Assembly (NCBI GenBank): GCA_017394765.1 | Contig: JAFPXF010000069.1 | Coordinates: 1 to 47,331, forward strand | Length of the DNA: 47,331 bases | DNA from: Bacteroidales bacterium | GTDB taxonomy: Bacteria > Bacteroidota > Bacteroidia > Bacteroidales > WCHB1-69 | Direction: 5' to 3' | Program-made: the position numbers and the translations under genes | Shown here: positions 7,437 to 15,493 of the stretch, piece by piece | Layout: the number at the start of each line of letters is the position of its first letter | Position numbering within the stretch: the first letter of the stretch is position 1 | The notes under the pieces: generated by a model | Told to the model about the DNA's origin: nothing | Seen by the model: only the letters and a program-made list of their open reading frames with translations | Databases searched by the model: none

Positions 7437-8987
7437 CTATGAATTGTTTTCGTTTTTGGCCGTGCGTTTCACAGCGTTTTCGAGGGTGGATTGTTCGACG
7501 ATTTTGGACATGTTCACACCTGTGGCGTCGGCCACGGTGTCCATGGTCTGCTTGATGACGGCGGGCACTTGTCCTGACACTTGGGCAATGCCGTCGCCGG
7601 TGTTGCCGTAGATGCGCACGTCCTTGATGGCGCCAATGGGGTCGGCCACGGCGCGGGCGATTTCGGGCAGGCGGTCGATGACCATCTGAGCCTTGGCGGC
7701 GTCGCCGTAGAGCTTGAAGGCGTCGGCTTTCTTGCGCATCGCCTCGGCTTCGGCCAGACCTTTCTTCTCGATGGCGGCAGCTTCGGCCAATCCCTTCTGC
7801 TCAATGGCATAGGCCTCGGCATCGGCCAGTTTCTTGCGACCGATAGCCTCCTGCTCCATGCGGAACTGCTCGGCTTCGGCCTGGGCCTTGATCGCACGGG
7901 CGCGTTGTTCGGCCTCGTAGGCTTCAGCCTCGGCCTGGCGCTTGCGCTGCTCCAACTCGGCGGCAGCGGCAATCTCCATGTTGTACTTGTCGGCATCGGC
8001 CTTCTTTTGGATTTCGGCCTCCAAACGGTTCTGCTGGATCTTGACCTGCTCGGAGGTGAGCTCCTGCTCCTTGCGGGCCTTCTCGGTTTCGGCCTCCACG
8101 GCAGCGGCGTTGATCTCCTTCTGCTTCTCCTGCATGAGGATGGACTTGGTGGCCTCGGCCTCCACCGTCTTCACATTGACGGTCTTCTGCTGTTCCTGTT
8201 TTTGGATCTCGTATGCGGCATCAGCCTTGGCCTTCTGGGTGTCTTCAATCACCTTGAGGTTGGCCACCTTGACGGCTAACTCATTGTTCTTCTCGGCAAT
8301 GATGGTTTCGTTGAGCACGCGGGCATCGTTAGCCTCCTTGGCAGCCTCCGACTCGGCGATGGCAATGTCGCGCTCAGCCTGCGCCTTGGTGATGGCAGCC
8401 TCCTTGCGGATCTTGAAGGTGTTGTCGGCACCGAGATTCTTGATAAGACCTTCATTATCGGTGATGTTCTGGATGTTGCAGGAGATGATCTCAATACCGA
8501 GTTTGCCCATGTCGGGAGAGGCTTTCTTGGCGATTTGGTCGGAAAAACCGTCACGGTCGATGTTGAGCGACTTCAGGTCGAGCGTGCCGATGATCTCACG
8601 CATGTTGCCTTCCAAGGAGTCCTTGACCTGCATGGCGATGTCCTTCTCCGTCATGTTGAGGAAGTTCTTGGCGGCCAACCGGATGCCGTCTGGCGTGTTG
8701 ATGACGCGGATCTTGGCCACGGCATCCACCACCACGGAGATGAAGTCGTTGGTGGGCACAGGCGTGGTGGTCTTGATGTCAACAGAAGTTTGACCCAAGA
8801 AGACCTTGTCCACACGTTCCAGACCCGGTATTCGGAAACCGCCCTTGCCGATGAGGATTCGCGGTTGGCGCGACAAGCCGGAAATAATGAACGCATCTTT
8901 TGGCGGTGCCTTGACATAGCATATTGCAAGGAATACAACGAATACGACGACTAAAGCTAAAATCAGGAAAAACATATTGGCTGACAT
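7437..8987 (-). CDS. Flotillin-like SPFH domain protein
   Basis: 516 residues. One N-terminal membrane segment (about 5-23) is followed by an SPFH/PHB domain (about 30-200: KAPPKDAFIISG, GKGGFRIPGLERV, AAKNFLNM). A long helical region (200-400) rich in EA-type repeats such as EAEAYEAEQ then gives way to a C-terminal segment with GDAAKAQMVIDRLPEIARAVADP. This is the flotillin/YuaG layout. Flotillins oligomerise at the cytoplasmic membrane and organise functional microdomains. In Firmicutes they are often paired with an NfeD-type protein; none is adjacent here. It is monocistronic, with its own promoter at 9016-9023 and a terminator at 7336-7369. Confidence 0.92.
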   Translation of the reverse strand: MSANMFFLILALVVVFVVFLAICYVKAPPKDAFIISGLSRQPRILIGKGGFRIPGLERVDKVFLGQTSVDIKTTTPVPTNDFISVVVDAVAKIRVINTPDGIRLAAKNFLNMTEKDIAMQVKDSLEGNMREIIGTLDLKSLNIDRDGFSDQIAKKASPDMGKLGIEIISCNIQNITDNEGLIKNLGADNTFKIRKEAAITKAQAERDIAIAESEAAKEANDARVLNETIIAEKNNELAVKVANLKVIEDTQKAKADAAYEIQKQEQQKTVNVKTVEAEATKSILMQEKQKEINAAAVEAETEKARKEQELTSEQVKIQQNRLEAEIQKKADADKYNMEIAAAAELEQRKRQAEAEAYEAEQRARAIKAQAEAEQFRMEQEAIGRKKLADAEAYAIEQKGLAEAAAIEKKGLAEAEAMRKKADAFKLYGDAAKAQMVIDRLPEIARAVADPIGAIKDVRIYGNTGDGIAQVSGQVPAVIKQTMDTVADATGVNMSKIVEQSTLENAVKRTAKNENNS

Positions 8988-9015
8988 GATATTTGGGGTT
9001 TTAAATTAACGAATG

Positions 9016-9023
9016 CAAAAATA
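9016..9023 (-). promoter_or_regulatory. Promoter -7 element (TATTTTTG) of the flotillin gene
   Basis: Exact TAnnTTTG match on the minus strand, 28 bases before the ATG at 8987. Confidence 0.6.
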
Positions 9024-9043
9024 AAAAAATTAGTAATTGAACA

Positions 9044-10345
9044 TTATCCTCTAAACAGTTCTATCAACTTCAAATAAAAAAGAAACTCGTACTGTGCTTG
9101 CGCACAGTTGGAAGAGGCCTGCATATAGTTCTGTTTGGCCTCGTTAAACTCCGTGATGTTGGCCTTGCCGTTCTCATACCGGGCGGTAACCACGTTGAAA
9201 GCTTCGCGGGCACTCTCCTCGGCGGCACGGCTGCTCACATATTTGTCGCGCGCGGCCACGGCACCGTAGTAGGCTTGTTGAACCTCCTTATAGAGCGTCT
9301 TCTTAACAGTCTCAAGCTGCAATTCCTGCGCACTCTGCTGCAGTCGGGCGCTGCGCACGTTGTCACGCGTGGCCAGCCGGTCGAAGATGGGCACATTGAG
9401 GGAGATGCCCAAATATGGGCTGAAGTTGTTCTTAAGTTGCTCGCCAAAGCCACGGCCTGTGTGCCCCAGAAGGGCATAGTAGTCGGTGGAGAGGCCGCCG
9501 CTCAACGAAAGGGAAGGATACCAGCCACTCTGGGCCAAGGTGATGTTCTTTTGGGCCACAGCCACCCGCAGTGACTCCGCCTGCACCGAGGGCATGGTGC
9601 GCAATGCGTCGGCATAGACCGACTCGGCGGCAGGGATGGCGGCACCCTCTATGGAAGAGGTCTCCGGCATCACCACGGAAAAGCCCTCGGGAGAGGGCAG
9701 CTCCAGCAGCTGGCTCAGCTCCAACAGGGAAAGCTTCAGGTTGTTGGCGGCTTGCGTGCAGGTCAGGCGGCTCTGGGCCAGCGCGGAACGCTGGGCATAA
9801 ACCTCGGCAGAACTCGCCCGCCCTGCCTGTGCCAAGGCCTCCATGCGCGCCACCTGCACCGAGTCGATCGCAATTTGCGACAAGGCCACTTCGTGGATGC
9901 GTATGTTGTAGAGCACCTGCACATAGGCCTGCGTCACCGCGACGCGCACATCGTGACGTGCCCGCTCCAAGTCGGCAGTGGCCGCCTCCAGATTAAGTTT
10001 ACCCATGTCAATGCGGCTCTTCGTCCGCAAACCCGTGAACAAATCGACACTGGCACCCAAGCCAAAAGAGGTGTTCGCCGTGTTGGAACTTACATACGTG
10101 TTGTCCTCGGAGATGCCGCGCCCAAACGACAGACTTTGTGTGGCACTCGCGCTGACAGCCGGCCATACGGCATTGCGCGCCGTACTCAAGTTCACCTGCT
10201 GCTGCTGCACATTCAGGTCGCCCTGTTTTACACTAAGATTGTGGTCCAAAGCATATTGTATGCACCGGTCCAGCGTCCACGCCCCCTCCTGAGCCATAGC
10301 AAAAAGAGGGAGAAATATCATCAGGGACAGTATTATCTTGCGCAT
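9044..10345 (-). CDS. TolC-like outer membrane efflux channel
   Basis: 433 residues with a signal peptide (MRKIILSLMIFLPLFAMAQ). Two OEP repeats follow, with the typical start AWTLDRCIQYALDHNLSVKQ, long helical hairpins (about 120-200 and 315-400) and beta-rich segments such as LSLSGGLSTDYYALLG. Trimeric TolC-type channels span the outer membrane and dock with periplasmic adaptors. It is the last gene of a five-gene minus-strand set (ATPase, permease, permease, adaptor, channel), so it is very likely the exit duct of that pump. An AT-rich tandem-repeat spacer of 156 bases separates it from the adaptor gene. Confidence 0.93.
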   Translation of the reverse strand: MRKIILSLMIFLPLFAMAQEGAWTLDRCIQYALDHNLSVKQGDLNVQQQQVNLSTARNAVWPAVSASATQSLSFGRGISEDNTYVSSNTANTSFGLGASVDLFTGLRTKSRIDMGKLNLEAATADLERARHDVRVAVTQAYVQVLYNIRIHEVALSQIAIDSVQVARMEALAQAGRASSAEVYAQRSALAQSRLTCTQAANNLKLSLLELSQLLELPSPEGFSVVMPETSSIEGAAIPAAESVYADALRTMPSVQAESLRVAVAQKNITLAQSGWYPSLSLSGGLSTDYYALLGHTGRGFGEQLKNNFSPYLGISLNVPIFDRLATRDNVRSARLQQSAQELQLETVKKTLYKEVQQAYYGAVAARDKYVSSRAAEESAREAFNVVTARYENGKANITEFNEAKQNYMQASSNCAQAQYEFLFYLKLIELFRG

Positions 10346-10349
10346 AACC

Positions 10350-10445
10350 TTTTTATTATTAAGTTATTAAGTTATTAAACTATTAAACTATTAAACTATT
10401 AAATTATTAGATATTAAGATTTTAAGATATTAAGATTTTAAATTA
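10350..10445. repeat. AT-rich tandem repeat of a ~9-bp unit
   Basis: Successive variants of TTATTAAGT and CTATTAAAC run from about 10350 to 10410 and decay into longer related units (ATATTAAGATTTTAAG) up to about 10445. A similar short stretch lies at 10478-10508. It is intergenic inside the efflux operon, just before the TolC-like start codon, and has no hairpin or promoter consensus. Confidence 0.7.
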
Positions 10446-10501
10446 TGGAATTGTGATGAACTACCGCAAATCATATTTTCATAATTTAATGATTTAATAA
10501 T

Positions 10502-11596
10502 TTAATAGTTCATAATCTTGTTTCCCCTCACCTTCTCGCCTTTTTTGAGGCCCTCTTTGATTTCAATGTTGAGGCCGTCGCTGAGGCCGGTGGTCACCTT
10601 GCGGCGTTCATAGTTGCCATTCTCGCCGCTTTTGACATAGACGAAGGTGTCGTCGCCCTCGTACTCCAAGGCGCTTTCGGGGACAGAGAGCACATCCTCG
10701 ACGCGTTGCAGCACAATGCGGGCGTTCGCGCTGTAGCCGGAGCGGATGGTCTTGTCGTCGGAGGCCTTCACTGCCGCACGAATCTCAAACTGGTTGGCGC
10801 CGTTGCTTTCCACGGCTTTGGGCGCGACATATTCGAGGGTGGCGTCAAAGGTGTAGTCCTGCAACGCCCCGATGGTGATGGTCACAGGCATGCCCTCTTT
10901 CAGGCTTCCCACGGAGGTTTCGTCCACCTTGCCCGTGAAGATGAGGTCGTTCATGTTGGCGATGGTGGCCACGGTGGTGCCGTCGTTGAAGGTGTTGGCC
11001 TGGATGACGGAGTTGCCCACCTTGACGGGCACGTCGAGGATAAGACCGGAGATGGTGGCGCGAACCAGCGTGGAAGAGGATTTGGAGTTGGAGGAGGAAA
11101 CACCGTCGCGCACCACTTCCAATGCCTCTTGGGCGGCACTGCGCTCCTCACGCGCCTGGTTGTAAAGCTGCAACGCATTCTCGTACTCTTCGTCGCTGAT
11201 GAGATGCTGGTCGTGCAGCCCCTTCTCGCGCTCGTAGTTGGTCTTGACCTGCTTGAGGTTGATCTCGGCCAGGCGCAGACGGCTCTGCGCCGCGCTGAGC
11301 TGCCCCATGTCGGGGATGACTTTCAGCTTCGCGATGACGTCATTCGCCTTCACCTCCTGTCCCGCCTCCTTGTAGAGTTCAGAGATGATACCGTTGATCT
11401 GCGGCTTGACGGCCACTTCGTCTCGCGGCCCGATTTTGCCCGTAATCAACGACGTGCGCTCAATGGTCCGGGTTACCACCTCGATTTCCTCGAACATCTC
11501 CTTTTCAGGCTTCGACTTTTTGAAAAGAAACATGAACGTGCCGATAAAAACAATGGCAATCAAGGCGAAAACGATGTATTTCAAAATCTTTTTCAT
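10502..11596 (-). CDS. Periplasmic adaptor (MacA/HlyD family membrane fusion protein)
   Basis: 364 residues. An N-terminal membrane anchor (about 5-25) leads to a barrel-sandwich/lipoyl half motif (VAVKPQINGIISELYKEAGQEVKANDVIAKL at about 62-92 in outline). A coiled-coil hairpin (about 100-165) and the second half (VRATISGLILDVPVKVGNSVI) follow, then beta-barrel and membrane-proximal domains. It links the inner-membrane MacB-type transporter to the TolC channel. The position between permease and channel genes on the same strand supports this. The length is close to E. coli MacA. The substrate is unknown; macrolides, peptides and lipoproteins are all known for the family. Confidence 0.93.
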   Translation of the reverse strand: MKKILKYIVFALIAIVFIGTFMFLFKKSKPEKEMFEEIEVVTRTIERTSLITGKIGPRDEVAVKPQINGIISELYKEAGQEVKANDVIAKLKVIPDMGQLSAAQSRLRLAEINLKQVKTNYEREKGLHDQHLISDEEYENALQLYNQAREERSAAQEALEVVRDGVSSSNSKSSSTLVRATISGLILDVPVKVGNSVIQANTFNDGTTVATIANMNDLIFTGKVDETSVGSLKEGMPVTITIGALQDYTFDATLEYVAPKAVESNGANQFEIRAAVKASDDKTIRSGYSANARIVLQRVEDVLSVPESALEYEGDDTFVYVKSGENGNYERRKVTTGLSDGLNIEIKEGLKKGEKVRGNKIMNY

Positions 11597-11695
11597 AATA
11601 TAGATGTTTTATTTCATTCACTTCCAGACTCTTAACCTCTTCTCTTCTGAATCCGATTACAAATTGACAATTTAATATTTTAGTATTTTAGCAAC

Positions 11696-12934
11696 TCACT
11701 CATCCCTCATGGCATCCACGGGCTTGATACGCATGGCGCGCAGGGCCGGGGGCAGTCCGGCGAGCACGCCGAGCAATAGCAAGAGCAGCTCTGCGAGGAT
11801 CGCGGTGGTGAAACTGATCTGGAACGAGGGGTGCATGTCCTGCATATTGACCTTTTCAAAGATGTTCAGCACAAAGACGGAAAAGACGATGCCAAAAGTG
11901 CCGGCGGTCAGCGTCAAGGCGCTGCTCTCCATCATAATTTGAACGAGGATGTCGCGAGGTGTGGCACCGATGGCCCGTCGGATGCCGATTTCCGTGGTGC
12001 GCTCGCGCACGGTGACCATCATAATGTTGCTCACCCCAATGGAGCCGGCCAGTAACGTGCCGATGCCGATGAGCCAAATGAAGAAGTTCAGTCCGCGGAA
12101 CAGGGTGTCCACGATGTTGAAAATCTGCTCGCTGTTGAAGATTTCCAGAGCATCGTCGTCGGTGGGGTCGAAGAGATGCTCGCGTGCCAGAATACTGCGA
12201 AGGCGCTTTTCCAAAGAAACCATCTTAACCCCCTCTTTTCCGACCATATATATCAATTCAACCTCCTCTCCGAAATTGTAGAGCCGCTGGGACACCGTGA
12301 TGGGCACGCAAATGTTGTCTTGCGCATTGCCCGTGATGTTGACGTTGGAAACGCAGTAGTCCACCCCCACAATCTGGAAGAAGATGTCACCGATCTGGAT
12401 GAATTGCCCGCAGGGATTGCCTCCGCCGGGGAAGAGTTGCTGATAGATGCGCTTGCCGATGACGCAGACTTTGCGTTCCTGCCGCACATCCTCTTCGGTG
12501 ATGTAACGGCCATACCGTATGTCGGGGGTTTGTATCTGCGCATACACGGCTTCACGCCCGCTAACCTGACAGTTCGCCGTTCGGGAACCCACTGTGGCGG
12601 TCTGACCCCACATGGACACTTCCGGCGTGACCGTTGCCAGCTCCGGTATCATCGACTTGAGCCGTTGCACGTCCTTGGTTGTCAACACAATGTCGCGACC
12701 CTCCTGGAAACCCTTGTAGGGCTTGGTTGTGCGGTCGGCATAGACAATCATGGAATTGGTGGCGAAGCCCTCGAAGTTCTGTTCCAGCATCCCCTTCACG
12801 CCTTTGCCGCCGCCCACCAAGAAGAGCAGCATAAAGAGGCCCCAGAAGATGCCGAAGCCCGTGAGGAGACTGCGCCGCTTGTTGCGCGTCAGCGAGTCTG
12901 TAATCTCTTGGAAAAAGTCAATATCCAGTCTCAT
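11696..12934 (-). CDS. MacB/FtsX-like ABC transporter permease, second copy
   Basis: 412 residues. An N-terminal transmembrane helix (about 22-42) is followed by a periplasmic MacB-PCD core domain. Three C-terminal helices then carry the FtsX motif (GVSNIMMVTVRERTTEIGIRRAIGATPRDI in outline) and end in PALRAMRIKPVDAMRDE. Its ATG overlaps the stop of the upstream permease by four bases (ATGA, 12931-12934). The two permeases differ in sequence, so the transporter is probably a heterodimer. It uses the separate ATPase encoded at 14233, unlike E. coli MacB where both parts are fused. Confidence 0.93.
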   Translation of the reverse strand: MRLDIDFFQEITDSLTRNKRRSLLTGFGIFWGLFMLLFLVGGGKGVKGMLEQNFEGFATNSMIVYADRTTKPYKGFQEGRDIVLTTKDVQRLKSMIPELATVTPEVSMWGQTATVGSRTANCQVSGREAVYAQIQTPDIRYGRYITEEDVRQERKVCVIGKRIYQQLFPGGGNPCGQFIQIGDIFFQIVGVDYCVSNVNITGNAQDNICVPITVSQRLYNFGEEVELIYMVGKEGVKMVSLEKRLRSILAREHLFDPTDDDALEIFNSEQIFNIVDTLFRGLNFFIWLIGIGTLLAGSIGVSNIMMVTVRERTTEIGIRRAIGATPRDILVQIMMESSALTLTAGTFGIVFSVFVLNIFEKVNMQDMHPSFQISFTTAILAELLLLLLGVLAGLPPALRAMRIKPVDAMRDE

Positions 12935-14205
12935 CCCTTGCCCTCCCGCAATGCTTCAATAGGTCTGACTTTGGCGGCCTTCATAGCAGGTGAGAGGCCC
13001 GCGATGGTACCGGCGACGATCAGGACAATAGTGGCTTCTATGGCCACGCCCCATCCCACGCGGGGATTGTCAAGCAGCTTGATGGACTCGCCGAAGATGT
13101 CCATGGAGGTGCTGCCGATGGTGGCGTTCATCACCTCGCAGGCCCCCAGGCCGAGCAACATGCCGAAAATGCCGAACAGCGCCGTTATGGTGATACTTTC
13201 CGCCAAGATCAGCTTGGTGATGTCCTTGGGCTTGGCACCGATGGCCTTGCGGATGCCAAACTCGTGGGTGCGCTCCTTGACGGTGATGAGCATAATGTTG
13301 GAAACGCCGACAATGCCGCCCAAGAGCGTGAAGATGCCCACCACCCAAAGCGCTTTGGTCAGAATGTCGGTGCCCCGGTTCATCTGCATATTCTGCGTGA
13401 AGCGGTTCCAGACATAGAGCGCTCCCTCGTCATCGGGGGCGGCACGGTGCGCCCGGTTCAAGACCGCCCGCACACGCTTTTCAAAGGCCTCGTTCTCCTT
13501 CTGGGTGCGAAGGCCGTGGAAGGTAAACGTGATCTTGTTCACGAGGTCATCGTAGGCGAATATCAGTTTGTAGGTTGAAAAGGGCACATGGATGCGCGTG
13601 TCACGCCACTGCCGGTCGCTGCGGCGCACGCCCACCACCGTGAACACTTGGTCATCCACGGTGATGGCCCGCCCCAATATGGCTTTATAGTTGTCGCGCC
13701 CGCCCATCAAGTCCTCGGCCTGCACATCAGAGATGACGGCCACCTTGCGACGTTCGTTGAGGTCGTTATCGTTGATGTAGCGTCCCGCCAAAATCTTCTC
13801 CCCATTCATATCCTTGTTGGCAGGATAAACACCATACAATGTCACTGTGTAAGTTCGTGTGCCTTCTATCAATTTATTGTTGCCATCGGCAACGGAAGCG
13901 GAGACCTCGTCGATATGATCAGAGAAGAGCGGGCCCTGAAGGATTTTGACATCCTGCTCGGTCAGCGGCACCCAGCGGCCCTGTTGCAACCCGTCGTAGG
14001 GTTTGGTCGTCATGCCGCCGTACAGTTCCATGGTGTTGGTAGCGAAATCGTGCGATTGCTTCATAAAGGCGTTCATCAGGCCGTTGCCCGCCCCCAACAA
14101 CAGGATAATGATGAAAATACCCCACGACACGGCCAATCCCGTCAGGATGGTGCGCAGCTTATTACGGCGTACGGAAGACCATATTTCAGTGAAAAGATCG
14201 TGCAT
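12931..14205 (-). CDS. MacB/FtsX-like ABC transporter permease, first copy
   Basis: 424 residues with the same layout as its downstream neighbour: one N-terminal helix, a large periplasmic domain and three C-terminal helices with GVSNIMLITVKERTHEFGIRKAIGAKP in outline, ending in MKAAKVRPIEALREGKG. It overlaps the next permease by four bases, so the two are translationally coupled. It starts 27 bases after the ATPase stop. Together with the adaptor and the channel it should form a mechanotransmission-type efflux pump that works on periplasmic substrates. Confidence 0.93.
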   Translation of the reverse strand: MHDLFTEIWSSVRRNKLRTILTGLAVSWGIFIIILLLGAGNGLMNAFMKQSHDFATNTMELYGGMTTKPYDGLQQGRWVPLTEQDVKILQGPLFSDHIDEVSASVADGNNKLIEGTRTYTVTLYGVYPANKDMNGEKILAGRYINDNDLNERRKVAVISDVQAEDLMGGRDNYKAILGRAITVDDQVFTVVGVRRSDRQWRDTRIHVPFSTYKLIFAYDDLVNKITFTFHGLRTQKENEAFEKRVRAVLNRAHRAAPDDEGALYVWNRFTQNMQMNRGTDILTKALWVVGIFTLLGGIVGVSNIMLITVKERTHEFGIRKAIGAKPKDITKLILAESITITALFGIFGMLLGLGACEVMNATIGSTSMDIFGESIKLLDNPRVGWGVAIEATIVLIVAGTIAGLSPAMKAAKVRPIEALREGKG

Positions 14206-14232
14206 AGGGAGTACTTGTTGTCGAATAGTGCG

Positions 14233-14952
14233 TTATTTGATGTTGTTTTTATCGAATGTTGAGGCGTGGTGTTGGCTGTTGAGTTCGATTTCGCCGATGA
14301 GGCCGTCCTTGATGTGGACGATCTTGTTGGCGCAGTTGGCCACGCCGCTCTCGTGGGTGACCACGATGATGGTGACTTGCTCTTCGCGGTTGAGCTGGCC
14401 GAGGAGGTCCATCACCTCAACGGAGGTCTTGGAGTCGAGGGCGCCGGTGGGCTCGTCGGCAAGGATGATGCGCGGGTGGGTGATGAGTGCCCGCGCGATG
14501 GCGACACGCTGCTTCTGGCCACCCGACATCTCGTTGGGATAATGTTTCGCCCAGTTGGCCAGCCCGAGCTTGTCGAGCAGCTGCATAGCCGCCTCGCGAC
14601 GCTTTGTGCGCGACACACCCTGATAGAACAAAGGCAGCTCCACATTCTCCACCGCCGTCTTGAAGGGTATCAGGTTAAAAGACTGAAAGACAAACCCGAT
14701 GGTGCGGTTGCGGTAGTCCGCCGCCTCGCGCTCCTTCAGTCCCTTGATGAGGTGACCGTCAAGATGGTACTCACCCTCATCATAGTTGTCGAGAATGCCC
14801 AAAATGTTGAGCAACGTGGACTTCCCCGACCCGGAAGAGCCCATGATTGAGACAAACTCACCATTGTCAATGCTGAGGTTGATACCCTTCAGCACATGCA
14901 ACGGCTGCCCGTTGTCGTATGTTTTGTGGATGTTTTTCAGTTCTATCAGCAT
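14233..14952 (-). CDS. MacB/LolD-type ABC transporter ATP-binding protein
   Basis: 239 residues. Walker A is GSSGSGKST (about 38-46), the Q-loop lies in IGFVFQSFNLIP, the ABC signature is MSGGQKQRV, Walker B is ILADEPTGALD and the H-loop lies in IIVVTHE. The sequence belongs to the LolD/MacB/FtsE group. It powers the two permeases encoded directly downstream. The start ATG (14950-14952) gives the standard MLIELKNI N-terminus. No promoter consensus is visible upstream. Instead a hairpin with a T-run (14964-15000) lies 12 bases before it, so the pump may depend on read-through from the upstream genes or on an unrecognised promoter. Confidence 0.95.
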   Translation of the reverse strand: MLIELKNIHKTYDNGQPLHVLKGINLSIDNGEFVSIMGSSGSGKSTLLNILGILDNYDEGEYHLDGHLIKGLKEREAADYRNRTIGFVFQSFNLIPFKTAVENVELPLFYQGVSRTKRREAAMQLLDKLGLANWAKHYPNEMSGGQKQRVAIARALITHPRIILADEPTGALDSKTSVEVMDLLGQLNREEQVTIIVVTHESGVANCANKIVHIKDGLIGEIELNSQHHASTFDKNNIK

Positions 14953-14963
14953 GTCGTTTGAAG

Positions 14964-15000
14964 AAAAAAGGGGCGAATCGCAAGAAGACGACCGCCCCTT
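14964..15000 (-). terminator. Terminator or attenuator hairpin ahead of the efflux operon
   Basis: AAGGGGCG (14968-14975) pairs with CGCCCCTT (14993-15000) around a 17-base loop. On the minus strand it is followed by a T-run. It lies after the 149-residue protein gene and just 12 bases before the ATPase start. Confidence 0.65.
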
Positions 15001-15025
15001 GGTAACGAATTTTCAATAGTCAATA

Positions 15026-15475
15026 TTATCGTGAAAACATTTTTTCTGCAGCACGTTTCAGAAGGTCCAGCATGTTGGAATTGTCATTGACTTGGCAAGT
15101 GACTGTAGCAGGCACATAGACGGTGGTGACGACCTCGCATTTTTTTGGGGAATAGAGACCTCTCTGCATCTCCACCACCACACACGGGGTGCTGTTTGGA
15201 TAACCCGCAATCGAAGTGGCCACTATATTCTGCGTCCTTTCCGTGGCCTGCGCCTTGCTTTCGCCATATCCTGTAATGCGGACCTCACAACGAATCACAT
15301 CTCCTTCGCACTCCCGAACAACCACCTTTCCCACTGCACGCAAGTCAAATTCGTTGTTCGTGTTTTTCAGTGTGAAGGTCTCTGCTCGAACAACCTTGAC
15401 AACTTTGGAGGACTGTGCCATGGCAATGCCCCACGCAGAACAAAGAAACAGGCAAATTATCAATATTTTTTTCAT
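15026..15475 (-). CDS. Small secreted protein of unknown function
   Basis: 149 residues with a clear signal peptide (MKKILIICLFLCSAWGIAMAQ). The mature part is beta-rich, with NEFDLRAVGKVVVRECEGDVIRCEVRITGYG in outline. This recalls the DUF4097/DUF2807 head-GIN fold of Bacteroidota surface proteins, but the resemblance is weak and I do not assign a family. It starts 18 bases after the stop of the subtilase-barrel gene and is probably co-transcribed with it. Unusually for this phylum, its start is preceded by a perfect Shine-Dalgarno sequence (AAAAGGAGGA), which suggests a strong or independent initiation rate. Confidence 0.75.
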   Translation of the reverse strand: MKKILIICLFLCSAWGIAMAQSSKVVKVVRAETFTLKNTNNEFDLRAVGKVVVRECEGDVIRCEVRITGYGESKAQATERTQNIVATSIAGYPNSTPCVVVEMQRGLYSPKKCEVVTTVYVPATVTCQVNDNSNMLDLLKRAAEKMFSR

Positions 15476-15480
15476 AGTAT

Positions 15481-15490
15481 TCCTCCTTTT
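15481..15490 (-). promoter_or_regulatory. Perfect Shine-Dalgarno sequence
   Basis: AAAAGGAGGA on the minus strand, with five bases (ATACT) between it and the ATG at 15475. Most genes in this window have no such site, so it stands out. Confidence 0.7.
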
Positions 15491-15493
15491 CCA

